DNA from: Amphibalanus amphitrite
Taxonomy: Eukaryota > Arthropoda > Thecostraca > Balanomorpha > Balanidae
Length of the DNA: 64,000 bases
Assembly: GCF_019059575.1 (NCBI RefSeq)
Contig: NW_024881836.1
Span: forward strand, 434,001 to 498,000
Direction: 5' to 3'
The position numbers and the translations under genes were made by a program. Below the pieces are notes generated by a model that was not told where the DNA came from, did no database searches, and saw only the letters and a list, made by a program, of their open reading frames with translations. Shown one piece after another: positions 43,546 through 55,800 of the stretch (positions within the stretch are counted from its first letter, which is position 1; every line of letters starts with the position of its first letter).

Positions 43546-45249
43546 CTATTCGGGGATGAAGGATCGTCTGGTCACGATCTGGGTACGAAGGCCCACATTT
43601 TTCCTCTCCTTCGTTGAGCGTGCTCGGAGGCGAGTTTTGGGGCCTTCTGCATGGAGGGTGAGCTGAGTGTCGGAATCGCTGTCATCAATGACTGATGGCG
43701 ATCGCAGGACAGAAGACACGGCGACCATTTTAGGGGTCTCCTCGTCCTCGCTCGTCGTATTGGCATCATAGCATGTGTCGTCGTCGGAATCTGTAGCCCT
43801 AGTCCGGTGGAGTGGTGTAACTACGGAGACGCCAGTTGCGTTGCTGGGAGACATTTCACAGGTGCCTGGTGTTTGGGCCTGGTGTCGTGTCCCACCACTT
43901 TTGTGCGGGCCTGTTTCTCGCTGATCTACCAGGGTGGGAGAGTCAGGGTGGATTTTCTCGGGTGTCGGTGTCGACCGGGCGCAGCCCACATCGATAGACC
44001 GAGCGAGTTCCGGTGTCGCGGCCGCACGCCTCCGAGCATGGGTGCTTGGGTGGTCTGGCGGGCTCGTGTCTTTGCGGGCTGGTGGCGTCAGCTTTGGGCT
44101 CGTGTCTTTGCGGGCTGGTGGCGTCAGCTTTTTGTGACGTGCGACATGGGGCAGATCCCGAGGGGGTGGGAGCTCTGGCCAGTCCTGTGGGCGGTTTGCA
44201 GCCTGGGATATCTGAGCCTGTGTTTGTCCGAAATGGCGTGGGACTCCCTTGTGGTGGGAGGTGGTGGGTTGGGTCATGGGGGATGACCCACCGTGGGTGC
44301 CAGCCACGTGTCCAGATCTGCGTTGTGTGGCCTCGCGAAGCTCCTGCACCTTTTCAATCCACACGGGACAGTTCTTGTCAGTCACTGGGTGCGGTCCCTT
44401 GCATGCAGCACAGCGGGGAGGGGCGACACACCCTGTGGACGGATGCTCCTCCGAGCAACGTTTGCATATTTCAGCACGAGACCTACATGTGCCTTGTCCG
44501 TGTCCATAACGCTGGCACTTGCCACAGCGCCGAGGTAGCTGGTAAGATGGTCTGACTTCATAGCGCATGTAGACTGCATAAAGGTGTTCAGGCAGCTGTG
44601 TGGCGGAAAACCTCACCTTGAGCAGTGGGTTCGGTCTGGAATTTTTTGAAGGGAGACGTGTGACACTTGTGACACCCTGGTCACGGCTTTCCTCAAGTAT
44701 GGTTTGAGGAGACTCCATTGATAGCTCAGGGGCATAGACCATTCCCTCCACCTGGTTTAGGCGGTCTGCTGGAATCACAGAGATGTCCTCCCCCCTGAAT
44801 GACCTCCAGGCTAGGAGAGCCTCGGTCTGATACATATCCCTTGTTTTGACGAGCAGAGAGCCGCTTCTAAGAGCAGAGACCTTAGCAGCTGCGTAATGGA
44901 TCACGTCCAGGAGCTCATCTCGAATTTTGTAAGGGCTGAAGTTCCGAAAGCTTTTGTTTTTTTCCTTAAATCTCACAAGAAGGTAAGCAGGCCCAGTGGG
45001 AAGGAACTGACCTTCGTCAGTAGCGGTAACCGCCTTGGAGAACATGGCTGGCATAGCTGGAGAGAACGACACCAAAAAAACGAGATAATATTGTGAGGAA
45101 AATTCAAGTCTTGCCAAAGAGTAGTTGACAAAAAATGAAGACGGAACGAAGAGGGAAAGCAGACTCACCCTGGAATCTTGCTTTAATAGTGGGAAGCCGC
45201 TCGGGCAGTGAGACGAATGCGACGAAAAGCTGTTGAGACTAAATTCCAC
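43546..45249 (-). CDS. I-group LINE ORF1: Gag-like nucleic-acid-binding protein
   Basis: 567 residues if started at 45249. The conserved part seems to begin at MPAMFSKAVTATDEG (about 45054), so that ATG may be the real start. Three CCHC-type knuckles lie at about residues 243-295 of the long form: CGKCQRYGHGQGTC, CKRCSEEHPSTGC and CAACKGPHPVTDKNC. The C-terminal half is basic and Ser/Thr/Pro-rich. It packages the LINE RNA. It lies 29 bp before ORF2. Confidence 0.85.
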   Translation of the reverse strand: MEFSLNSFSSHSSHCPSGFPLLKQDSRVSLLSLFVPSSFFVNYSLARLEFSSQYYLVFLVSFSPAMPAMFSKAVTATDEGQFLPTGPAYLLVRFKEKNKSFRNFSPYKIRDELLDVIHYAAAKVSALRSGSLLVKTRDMYQTEALLAWRSFRGEDISVIPADRLNQVEGMVYAPELSMESPQTILEESRDQGVTSVTRLPSKNSRPNPLLKVRFSATQLPEHLYAVYMRYEVRPSYQLPRRCGKCQRYGHGQGTCRSRAEICKRCSEEHPSTGCVAPPRCAACKGPHPVTDKNCPVWIEKVQELREATQRRSGHVAGTHGGSSPMTQPTTSHHKGVPRHFGQTQAQISQAANRPQDWPELPPPRDLPHVARHKKLTPPARKDTSPKLTPPARKDTSPPDHPSTHARRRAAATPELARSIDVGCARSTPTPEKIHPDSPTLVDQRETGPHKSGGTRHQAQTPGTCEMSPSNATGVSVVTPLHRTRATDSDDDTCYDANTTSEDEETPKMVAVSSVLRSPSVIDDSDSDTQLTLHAEGPKTRLRARSTKERKNVGLRTQIVTRRSFIPE

Positions 45250-45470
45250 CAGAATCCAAATTTACGAGAAGATAAAGCTATTTTAGATAAAGAAAGAAAT
45301 GCTGAACAGGTCGGGAACAGAATATCCCGTAAAAAACACCCTAGCACTCAAGGGAAACTGCAAAAAACTCTTCAATCTCTAAATCCGCGCGAACCACGCC
45401 GTTCACCACGTGGCGACTGAGCAGGGGGTGGTGAGACGTTGTTCTATATACCCTGGGTGAGACTGGGCGA

Positions 45471-46010
45471 CAGGCCCATGTCACTCCACTTTTGATGACA
45501 TCATAAGGGGGTCTCAGGACAATTAATGGCGTGGTGCGCCACAATCGCTGCCAAGCTACTTGCCAACAGCTAGTGTTTTTGAAAATATTTTTTTTTTAAA
45601 TTAAGTTTCAAATAATGAAAATATTGTAATAAAGTTGTAACTTAAATCTGTAACATATTTAAAAACTTACTGAAAAATGATTTATTCATAGTAAAAATAT
45701 AAGCTCGATGCATTTTTACGTTGCTTTCCTGCTGCTGCAGAGGGTTCTTAAATCGTCTATATCTTCAAAACCGGCCATTTCTTAGCATATTGCTGCTCTT
45801 TTTTGTCGCTAGAAAATTAGTTGGGCTTTCTATTGACATCAACGGTTGAGCGGTATGTGGAGATTGCCATCAATAATCTTCAAATGAAATTAGTCATTTT
45901 TACGTTGCAAAGGAATGGAGTACCCCTTGCGAGCATCAGGGATGACGTCACTCAGGATCTGTCTCTGATTGGTCGGCGGGGGAGTGACTGTACCTTCTAT
46001 AGATGGCCTT
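45471..46010. repeat. 540-bp direct repeat, right copy, flanking the LINE
   Basis: Pair of 39015-39551, upstream of ORF1 in LINE direction, so it would act as 5' UTR/promoter region. A shorter flanking word, CCCTGGGTGAGACTGGGCGA, lies immediately left. Confidence 0.85.
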
Positions 46011-46667
46011 GCTGGGCGAGACTCTTTATCCTGTGCGAGGGTAGTGAAAAGTAAAAGTCAATGTTCATAGCCTGCTGCCCAGCTGCTGCCAGTACCTTAC
46101 CGTTTCATGAAGAAGCAATCAAAATAGGGCATTATCCTGCTCGTGAAACCTCATCAGCTGCTAGCGTCTTTTTTCAACAAGAAATAAATGAATCAGCTGC
46201 GGGATAGTTGTCTTCCAAAGTGACGTTCGTCAAACAGGCAGTACGGAAAAGGTGAGCGACACTATTCGATTTGACCGCCACCTTGCGGCCATCCGTTAGC
46301 CCAGCAATTACCACGCCGATCGAGACGAAAAAAATACCATTTGAATCTAAAGCGCTTTCAGTGTCAGTTATTTTAACAATAACGAGAGATAACGATAAAA
46401 ACTCTTCAGATTTCGATTCCTTACGCTTTGAGTCGGCACTGTGGTGCAATTAACTTATAGGGCGAACTTTTCCCAATAAAAGTTTAGTCATCATTTCTGT
46501 CTGTTCTAGAAAAACGACAAATATTCATCGATTTCGGGCGCTGTGATGGAGACATTTGCCCCAAATTCCCTGAGTGAAAAGCCAATGAAAAGCTGAAAAC
46601 GCAAGCATTCGGCAAGCTGGTAGCGTGCTTATGAAAAACGCCAACGGCGACCGAACAGCGCCAAGTA
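46011..46667. other. Intergenic stretch, no feature recognised
   Basis: About 650 bp between the LINE region and the TTAA copy E. Two overlapping short frames (46174-46453) on opposite strands; neither matches anything I know. Confidence 0.4.
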
Positions 46668-46671
46668 TTAA

Positions 46672-48183
46672 CCCTCGCCCGCACATGGGGGTGGTGGTTG
46701 CCACCCCCCCCCCCCAGGTAGTCTTTCTGCTCTGCACTCAACATTTTTAGAGCTAGAAGGCTGATTTTTCGTATAGCTGCTCCTCTATCCTTTCTTGATG
46801 TCCACTGAAAATTTCAAGTTTCTGTGATTTTTGGTTTCGGAGATATGACCTTGTTTTTCAGGTCATGTCATGACCCAAATGGCCAATTCTCAACATATTG
46901 CGTTTGCCATGGGCCTTATGAGCTTTTGACACCCTGATTTCGGCCTTTTTTGCCAGTCTTACCTCCCACCTATCATGGAACATGTTGTTCGACGATGTAC
47001 AGGGGTCAAGGTCAGGGTCAGTGGCGCGGGAACCGGGGGGGGCTAGCGGGGGCTGAGCCCCCCCCCCCCCCCAGCTTTTCGGCTGGGGGGGCTCGTAATG
47101 TATTTGAGCCCCCCCCCCCCCCCAGCTGGAGGAATCGAAATCGGAAATCTACCAACATAATTTCATAGATTCATACATAGGCGCGGGAACTGGGGGAGGG
47201 GGCAGTGGGGGAAGCTTGCCTCCACAACTCTGCGGCCGTGGGGGCGGTGCCCCACAACGTTTCATGAGGCCAGGAACCGTTGGGCAGCTTGTCCTCCCCA
47301 AATTAGGGGTTGTGGGTCGCAAAGGAAGAAAGCATGTAAGTGAAAAATTTACTTATTTCACTGGCTCGGCAACTCATTTGGCAGATTAAAACCTTCACTC
47401 CAGGTTGCCAAAACGGTAATTTCTTCACTCAGCTGAGACGGAATACCTCACTTTTTGAAAATATTTTCGTGTTTTTTTTTTTTTTGTTGTTCTTAAAAAG
47501 GCCAAGGTCTGAAAAATAAGTGGCCTAAAACCGGTGAGAAAACTAGATTTGGGGGTACTCTAGGTTGATTTCTATTATGGTTCAGCCCCCCCAGTCTGGA
47601 AGAAGTTCCCGCGCCACTGGTCAGGGTCAAGGTCAACCTAGGTCATCTAAGATAATTGCGTTTTAGGCAAGCTGAATTTACTTTTTGAAGTTTTTTGACT
47701 GCATTTTTGGTAAAAGCTTCTCAGATCATGATTTCATGTAATATGGACCCAAAAACAATCGGTGCACACATCAGTAAACACACAGACACACACAGACATA
47801 CAAACACATATAATTGACCTTGACCTAACTTGACCTGAAATGACCTCAGCAGCAAAATTCTGGTCGGGTAGTGTGACAAAGAGGTTCTAGCTGGCTTGGC
47901 ACCAGAAAACAGCAACGTCATCGGTATTTGATAAGCAGCACACTTGATATCCAACGGTGACCCAAAACAGCAACATTTTTTAGTTTGACCTGACCTGGAA
48001 GGTCAATGACTGACCTGAGAAGGTAAAACTGGGTATCATTGGATTCGTCTCTTCCCAAAGAATCTTTTTGGTCTTTACCGCTAAGCTCTATCTCCAACAG
48101 GAACGAAATGGCGCGGGGGGTGGCAACCACACCCCCCCCCCATGTGCGTTCTAGGATGGGAAAATGGCATGTGCGGGCGAGGG
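46672..48183. mobile_element. TTAA-flanked element (copy E) with a nested hAT element
   Basis: TTAA at 46668-46671 and 48184-48187; ends CCCTCGCCCGCACATG are perfect inverted repeats. Hairpins GGTGGTTGCCACC (46687-46715) and GGGGGTGGCAACCACACCCC (48115-48141) at the two ends. AGGTCA-rich interior. Contains a 601-bp hAT-type element plus its 8-bp duplication. Confidence 0.8.
47019..47619. mobile_element. hAT-type non-autonomous element, 601 bp
   Basis: Same family as 9204-9779: ends CAGTGGCGCGGGAAC/GTTCCCGCGCCACTG. Perfect 8-bp target duplication GTCAGGGT at 47011-47018 and 47620-47627. The target itself is a GGTCA-type motif of copy E. Confidence 0.9.
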
Positions 48184-48299
48184 TTAATCTACCGTTTGCA
48201 ACATGGTGACCTCAGGTGACCTCAGTAACATTGAGAGGTAAATCTGACGTTTTTTTTCACCGTTCCATGCTTCTATCCTCAGGAAACTGAAATCCTTCT

Positions 48300-48581
48300 C
48301 CTCCACGCCGCAACCCCCCTCCGGGCTGGACAGGTAACTTTATCTCATGCGGGATGCTCCCTTGGAGCGGCACCGCTGCTCCCGAGGGAGCGCACCCCGT
48401 AGCCGGGTGCAGTGAGTGCCTTGGGGCTGGGTGGCCTGTCCTCTGGACGGGCTCAGCCCCGGCGACTCACTAGGGTGCCTGCCCAGACCAATGTCTCCCC
48501 CCATATCCTATCATCCTTCCGGCTCTGAAATGGTCTCATTGGACCGAAAGGGCCTAACCCAACAAAACAAACAAACAAAAA
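48300..48581 (+). repeat. SINE-like repeat S, fullest copy with (AACAAA) tail
   Basis: GC-rich body with GGGATGCTCCCTTGGAGCGG, later CATTGGACCGAAAGGGCC, then an AACAAAACAAACAAACAAAA tail at 48561-48581. Shorter reverse copies are at 14871-15010 and 55510-55620. Tail and dispersal suggest a SINE or a LINE 3' end. No A/B-box promoter could be proven. Confidence 0.5.
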
Positions 48582-48689
48582 CTGACGTTTTTGCCTTTTC
48601 AGCCATCATATGACTGAGGACTCGACTCAGCAAATTAGTGGGAAGGTAAGCTACTGGGCCAATCGAGACAAAAAAGCTAATTGCCGATT

Positions 48690-48790
48690 CGCCGGACGCA
48701 ATTTCACCTCACCAATAACTAGCAATAGGCAAGAACATAAAGTTGACCTGTCAAGGTCACTGAGGTCACCTGAGGTCAGGTCACCGTAAT
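48690..48790. repeat. AGGTCA cluster outside a bounded element
   Basis: GTCAAGGTCACTGAGGTCAC followed by CTGAGGTCAGGTCACC; probably a remnant of the TTAA family. Confidence 0.4.
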
Positions 48791-49700
48791 CGAAATGACC
48801 AATAAAATCGCCTATCTTGATTGAAATCGATTATAGACCAAGACCAAGTTTCCTACCCATAGACCAAGTTTCGATGACCACGGACGATCTTGAAGCCGCC
48901 AACTGGGCAGCAGCAGCACTCGTGGTCCTGCATACTCAGTCTCATATTTTTCTTTCGCCGTTTTTTACCTAATCATCGCTTAACTTCCCCTGTTCTTCAT
49001 CTCATATTCATCTTCATAAGTAAAAAGTCACGATGTATGCGAATTTGTATGTGTATTTTTATCACTAGACTGTCAACAGGCGTTTGCCCACCAAAAGACG
49101 GTGTCACAATAGGTATCAAAAGCAATGGATATGGCGTCTAGTACCTATAACGACACATACAAAACGCGCACACATACCTACACTCGAATAAAACACGCAA
49201 ATACATATCAAGATAAAGAAAACAAAACAAGGTAATGAACGATAAAAAACGACAAGCGATGATGTAAACGTATACCTAGTAATGCAGCCCTAAAATGATA
49301 TTTGAGCGATTATAGGCGTTAAGTACTGCTGAATACCCATCGTAAATTGTAACGTGGCATAGAATAAGGCACCGAACCTAAATACCTAAATCATAATGGA
49401 TACCTAAATCAGAAAAAGGATGATGTGCAAACATGTATTAAATTTAAATACATGCCTTAATGAATAGAAGCAACAGTCAGATTAATGGTCAGGGCGGGAT
49501 TGGGGCTAATAGACATCTCCACGGCACTGTCTAGTATGCATACAGACCTGATCAGTATCGCTGCGATTCAGTAAATAGTATACACATTAAATCATTAAAG
49601 GATCAGATATAATTCAACATTGCAAGAAAAACACTGCGTTAAAATGATGACTTTCTTTTCTCTTTCGAAAACTGATATGTGAAATATTTAGGCCGCGTAG
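48791..49700. other. AT-rich intergenic stretch, no feature recognised
   Basis: About 900 bp before the first exon of the next gene. Only short frames; repeated TACCTA(A) words at 49375-49405. No transposon ends identified. Confidence 0.4.
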
Positions 49701-49866
49701 TCGTTTAATTTGAGGCAACGTCAGAGTTGGGTCAGCCTAATCAATGTGAACCTCGGGCCTCGCCGTGTCGCCCGTGCATTGTCAATACTGGTGTGCGGAC
49801 TGGGCCGGTCGGCCGACGGGGCGCGGTCGGTCACCTGCAGGGGCCGGGGGGGGGGCATCCGTTGCC

Positions 49867-52800
49867 ATGGCAATGGTAAGGACGCAGGGTAGGCCGTCGG
49901 CGGCGGACCGGGTCAGTCTGCGACACGACTGCATGAAACAGGTGAGTGACTGACGACTGTGAGGGCCCACCCAGCTAACGCGGTGGGCGTGGTCGGACCT
50001 ACCAATTGTGTGCTCAAAACGGGCGGGTGATTGCTAACTTGCAAATGTGGTTGGGCTTAGCTTGCAATAGCCAATAGGGAGCCTCGGGTAAAAATGTTTC
50101 AGCGATTAATTATGCTTAGATGAAGCAAAGCAAACAAAAGACGCTCCATGATATTCCTAGTTTCTAGTGTTAATCGTTTGATTCAAAGTAAAATAGCACA
50201 TTGTTTGTGAATGAATTTAGGCATCGGCTTTTGGCCTTCTGTTCTGTGTTTGCCAGGTATGGCAGTTCGTGAAAGATAATAGATCGAAGAAGAAGAAGAA
50301 CAGCAATGACGATGCTCGACCATTCATATGACTACTCGACTCAGTAAGTATGGGATCATGACTGTTGATGGCTAACCGGTCGCGTGGTGCTTATTTGTTA
50401 TGACAATCTGCGTACCTGGGTAAGTGCTTATGCATTCACTTACTTGCTGCATAGTCACAACTGCATTGCAAGTTGATACGTTAGTTTTGCTTCGCAGCGC
50501 GGGGCTTACATATAAACGGTGAAAGCCGAATACACCGTTCCACGCCTGTCACCTACGAGGGTAGACTGTGCCGCAGCGCACCACTGTCGTGCGGCACAGC
50601 ATCTCCACACTGAACGCGTGCGTTACGGCGGAGAGCGAACCGTGCCGCCTCTGCTTGTCGATACTCTCCTTTCCTCTGAGCCTACTCCGCGCCTGTCTGC
50701 GTCCCAGGACAGCCGCGGAGCACGGCCCACCGATCGGTGACCCTGCCGAGCCGCTATGGCGGTCACGGCGGAACGCGCGGATCCTGAGCGCCGTGCAGCG
50801 GATCGGCCAGCGCTCGGCGGAGACGGCAGCGCGCACCGACAGACTCCGGGCCGCAAAGGTGGGGATAAACGCAGCAGTTGCACAAACGTCTCCTTATGTA
50901 TTACCTACGTTCAACTATGGTTCCTAATTGCTCCTAATCAAGTTGATTCTAAATCAACTAAGGGTTCCTAATGCAAATATGTATGTATGTATGAGTACTT
51001 AAGTATAATATTAAAAGCTAGGTTCACCAAATCCTACTCTGCTATGCTAGAGACTTCTAATTTCACGATGTCCTCATAAAACGTCTTTTTTCTTACTAAA
51101 AAAAAACGTTTTCTTAGCGACGACACGAGCGGCTCGTCCAGCACCTACTCTATGACACCTGCGACGAGGATGACGTCACTCCGACAGTCGGACGGCGGCC
51201 AATTTTACCGGAACTGACGAACGATCCTCCGAGAGCGACTTCTGGATCCGTGAGAGGTCGGATGACGTCCATTGTCCAATAGTTGACCAATAGTGTCCAG
51301 AAGTGTTCACTCGCTTACGAATCGTATGTGCCTTTTTATTGCTTTATTCCTGTTTTCAAGTTGCAATTAATTGGCTCTTCTAGCGAATAATTTAACGAAA
51401 TTGTACATTCATCATTGCTAAAACATTAGGAAGTACACGTCGCTTTGTGATAACCAAGCATAGGTAATAATCCTTAATTTCGATCTCGTTGCAACTTACA
51501 ACTTTGCAAACTCAACAAACCCGAAACATATCATCATTTATTATTTAATGGTAGGACGTAAATGCAATCTATATGTGTGAAGAGTGATCCGCATTATTAC
51601 AGCAGCGATTCCGCGAGATGTCCCGGTTGCGGACGAGACGGAAGATAAGGATAATGCCGACGCTGAAGTCAATAAGTGGCTTGATTCACAGCTCAAGTAA
51701 GAACATCTATATAAGTCGTATTTTGCGATTACTTTTTGCTGGATCCGGTCAGTTTTGCATTACCTACTTGACAACGATCGATTGCTGGCTAGTCTTGCTG
51801 AACGCAAGGCAACCCCTCCATCTTTTTTGCCTCTCGTTTTTAATCTAAACGCTTTTAGCGCTACGCACTGAAGAGTTACACGGAGGAGCTTTGGTCCTAG
51901 AGTGTCAGTCCCGTGTAGAGGCTATGCGCCGCGTGTTGACACGCTGCGGTCGGTTGGCAGGTCGGGCAGTCGGTGGCGGAGGCTTCTGTCTCTGCTCCGC
52001 CGCCAGTCGGCGCTGCTGTCGCCGACAGCTCGCTCCCAGCTGCAGCTGTCCGCTTCAGAGGAGCTGCTCGTGCAGCGCGCCCTACAAACGGTGGGAGCCC
52101 GCCCCACACAGTATGTACAGTCTACAGAACATCCTACAAACGGTATAAGCAGCTCGCCCCTTCAGTATACCTACAGCTAGCTCTACAAACATTTGAAGCC
52201 CCTCCCTCCACCACACTGTATGTATGTACACGGTGTAGTTGACTCTATAAACGGAGGAAGCAGCCCGCCATGATCTGCAGAGGGCCAAAGGGGTCGCCTG
52301 AGCAGTTATTTGTTTGGCGGACAAATGCAGATGGTCAATGCTTACGATTTGCTTTTGTGTACACAAAAATAGCTGCTAGTCTCAGCACTTCCTGCATTAC
52401 TTTGCACTTTGTGCCCGTTTGGCACACGTGGCATAACATTTACATGTTTACACGTCTCGAATAACTGTTATAGGAAGTGAAACACATTATGACGATATCT
52501 AGTTTGATGTCGTCCTTGCATTTTCGTAGAATGGTTGTCGGGTTATAGGAAGCGTTTCCTAAAAAGGATTGGCGATTCATCTGAGGGGTTGAAAGGCAAG
52601 CTATCTAACCGTACAAAAAACTGTATGTCTTTTGACATGCAGTTAGCAGGGAAAATGTAGAAATGGAATGCTGGAAGAATGGAAGAATGGAAAATTTATT
52701 ATACGGTTGAATGACACCCAACTACTACGCATTTCAGACCCTCTGGAACAGTCCTTTTTGGCCCTTTCTCGTTACCTATACGCTTGATTTCAACCAAACT

Positions 52801-55800
52801 TTGACACAATGTGTTTCAAGGGCCTACCTAATTTTTACTAATATGGTCTTTTAACAAAATGTCAAAATGAAAGGCACTTGTCGTTGACTTGTAATGGTAA
52901 AAATTGATCGGAAAACTCTGCACCGTGGTAGAGGCTAGCATGGCGTTGCAGCGTCAGCTGTTGCGCTGCAGCTAAGCTCCACCCACTGTGCCGCGACACC
53001 GGGACCGGTCATTCGCCGCTCGGGGTCAGAGCGGTGCGGAGCTCTGACGGACTGGAACGAGACACACGCTAACGCAGGCATCATTGCGTGAATATTGCAA
53101 ATGTCGTATCTCGCGCGGAGAGAATAAGGATGAAGAATTCAATGCAGATCGCGACGGTGTATGTATAAAACAATTAGCACTCCTAGCTACAGAATGTTAT
53201 TCCCTATGCAGACTTAAAATACCTAATCTTATTTTCAATAATTTATAGCGAGCCTCTCCGCAGCCGTTTTCCTACAGGCTATTGTACATTTAAGGAGTAA
53301 CGGGACAGAATTCACCGGACTGTGTTTGCATTCAACGGCCTTATTTGATTGAAGATATCCACATAGATACTTGTAGGTAGGGGAGAGTGGGGTGGGTTGT
53401 ATCATTTTTTACTCCGAGACCCATAACCTCGTAACTATCCGTGATAAACTCATTATTTCCATACCATCCCCTTCCTTGATTCTTCTGCTTTTTTGTGCAA
53501 AGTAACTTTTCCGCTACCTCTACCGGTTTTTCTTCTACGGTCTCCCGAATAGAACAATGTTTTTGATACAACTTGCCCCATGGCTTGGGTGAGTTGTATC
53601 ACATGGTGGGGTAATTTGTATCACTATTTCACGTTTTAGGGAGTGTGCTTGCTACTGGTTTTGAACATAACAACAACATTAAATGGGGTTAATACAATGT
53701 ATAGGTACGCTCAAAGGCTTCACTTTATTAGACCAAACTTAGGTCAATGCAATCCGAACGAAACATCAACAGACTAGACGCAAAAGTGGCCCGTTAAGAG
53801 CAAAGAAGTCAACACATTGTGCCGAAATGGAACGAGCATTGACTTGCTACCTACAAACGCGAGTCAGGGCTTAGCTTTCGCGATCAAAAGCAACATACCC
53901 ATACATACATACATACATACATACATACATGTTACAACATACCCCACCCGGCTCTGATACAACATGTACCTAGCCGCCATCTTGGAAAAAACATCCTCGT
54001 GCTAAAAAAAACAGCGGACAGCTGGAGAAATCCGTTTTGGCTCACGCAGCCTTAGAACCTACCCTCACCACCGCTACGGAGATCTTTCAAATTCGTGCAC
54101 ATCTAAATGCCCAGAACACACATTTTCTTGCAACTTATTTTTTTAGAATGACATTAAAAAAACATAAAATCGGCTCTCACCTCGAGACGCGTCCACTCAG
54201 CCACAAGACAGAACAGGGAAAGATGGCGCCCAGAAAACCTCGTCGGCTGGTCGTGTCGCGAGCGCCATCCATCGGATAAGTTTGGCACAATTCGCCCTGA
54301 TACAACTTGGACATGATACAACTCTCCCCGCTCTCCCCTATTTCGTTTTTTTTTTTTTGTTTAAAAGAATATTTTTTTTTTGGGGGGGGTGAAAATAATA
54401 GGTAAATCTTTCTATGACATTTCCACAATGCTTTCAGAATGTTGTTGATAGATCTTAGCATGGGCGCCGCCACCGGGGGGGACGGGGGGGACGCGTCCCC
54501 CCCACTCTCAGAATGGAAGGGGGACGTCCCCCCCAAACTCATTACGGAGCGAGCGAAGCGAGCGTAGTCTTTCGTAGGTTAACGGAAATTTCTGAGTATG
54601 CCGTGGTCACGCTTTTGCTAGGCTTATATCTCAGCAACCACTTCACCGATTTACATGCGATAATTTTTGTAGGGTGGCACTAGATTCATTCCTTCTAACG
54701 AGCATCGGACTATTCCCGATGCATGTGAGTGACCCCATATGCACGTGCCACGTGAAAAACGAAGAGGTGTCAGTTTTGTAACAATTTCAATATCTCGGCA
54801 ACTACTGGGCCGATTGCGCTGAAAGTTGGCATGTAGGTAGGTATACCCACTAGGCAATGCATATCCATGTGCCACAATTGGGGTGCTGCTGCACGTGCGC
54901 ACATGCAAGGGTCGATTCCAGATCTCGAGAACGGCTGAACCGATTGTGCTGAAATCTGATACATGGTTAGGGACCGGTTAGTAGGGTGCCGTGCAAAAGT
55001 CAGTTGGGACTAGTGATGTCAATTACGGAAAATCGGAATACCGAAACCAAACCAAATGCCTACCAAAACCGCGGGGAAATACCGAAACCAAACCAACTTG
55101 GGAACATGAGGGAAATACCAACTTTTTACCGATTTCTTAGCCTTTTATACATTAGGGAGGGTTCATGATACCAACAAAATACCAAACACTTAAGGATTAA
55201 AATACCAAATACCAAGTTGGTATCGGTTTGGTATCGGTATACCAAAAAGTTGGTATCCGATTGACATCTCTAGTTGGGACCCATTTTGCACGTGCGCACG
55301 TGCAGGGTGCCGCTTATAGATCTCGAGAACGGCTAGGCTGATTGCGCTCAAATTTGGCACATCGTGAGGGACCAGTTAGAAGGGTGCAGTGCACAAGTTA
55401 GTTAGAGGTATCCCCTCGCAATTTCGCACGTGCAAGGCCCACCCCACCCTCTCGCTCGCTCCGTTGGTCGCCCCAAAAGGCCTTTTACTGGTTGTTATCC
55501 TACTCGAAATTTGATTAGGCCCTTCGGTCCAATGAGACCATTTCAGAGCCGCAAGTATGAAAGAATTAGTGGGAGACATTGGTCGGGGCAGCCACCCCAG
55601 TGAGCCACTTGGGATGAACCCGACCAGTGTTTTTAGCCTAGTGTTTTTGCCTAGTGTTTTTTGCCAATTTTCGCGGCGTCGCGCCGATTCGTGCACAAAC
55701 CAAAAAGAGAGATTTGTGACTATACAACGCCCCCTCCCCCACGCGGGTATGCAATATGCATTACCTATGCAATATGCGTTATCGATCATATTAGTGGCAT

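Noticed and set aside
43807-44555. Several + strand frames of 80-180 codons
   Set aside because: They lie antisense to the LINE ORF1 and have no features of their own.
39015-46010. LTR retrotransposon bounded by the 540-bp direct repeats
   Set aside because: The enclosed ORFs are of LINE type (AP endonuclease, RT, RNase H, no integrase or protease), and no primer site or TG...CA ends fit.
50756-50971. ATG-initiated frame starting MAVTAERADPE
   Set aside because: Its splice phase would run into a stop in the next exon; the frame ending in RTDRLRAAK joins correctly.
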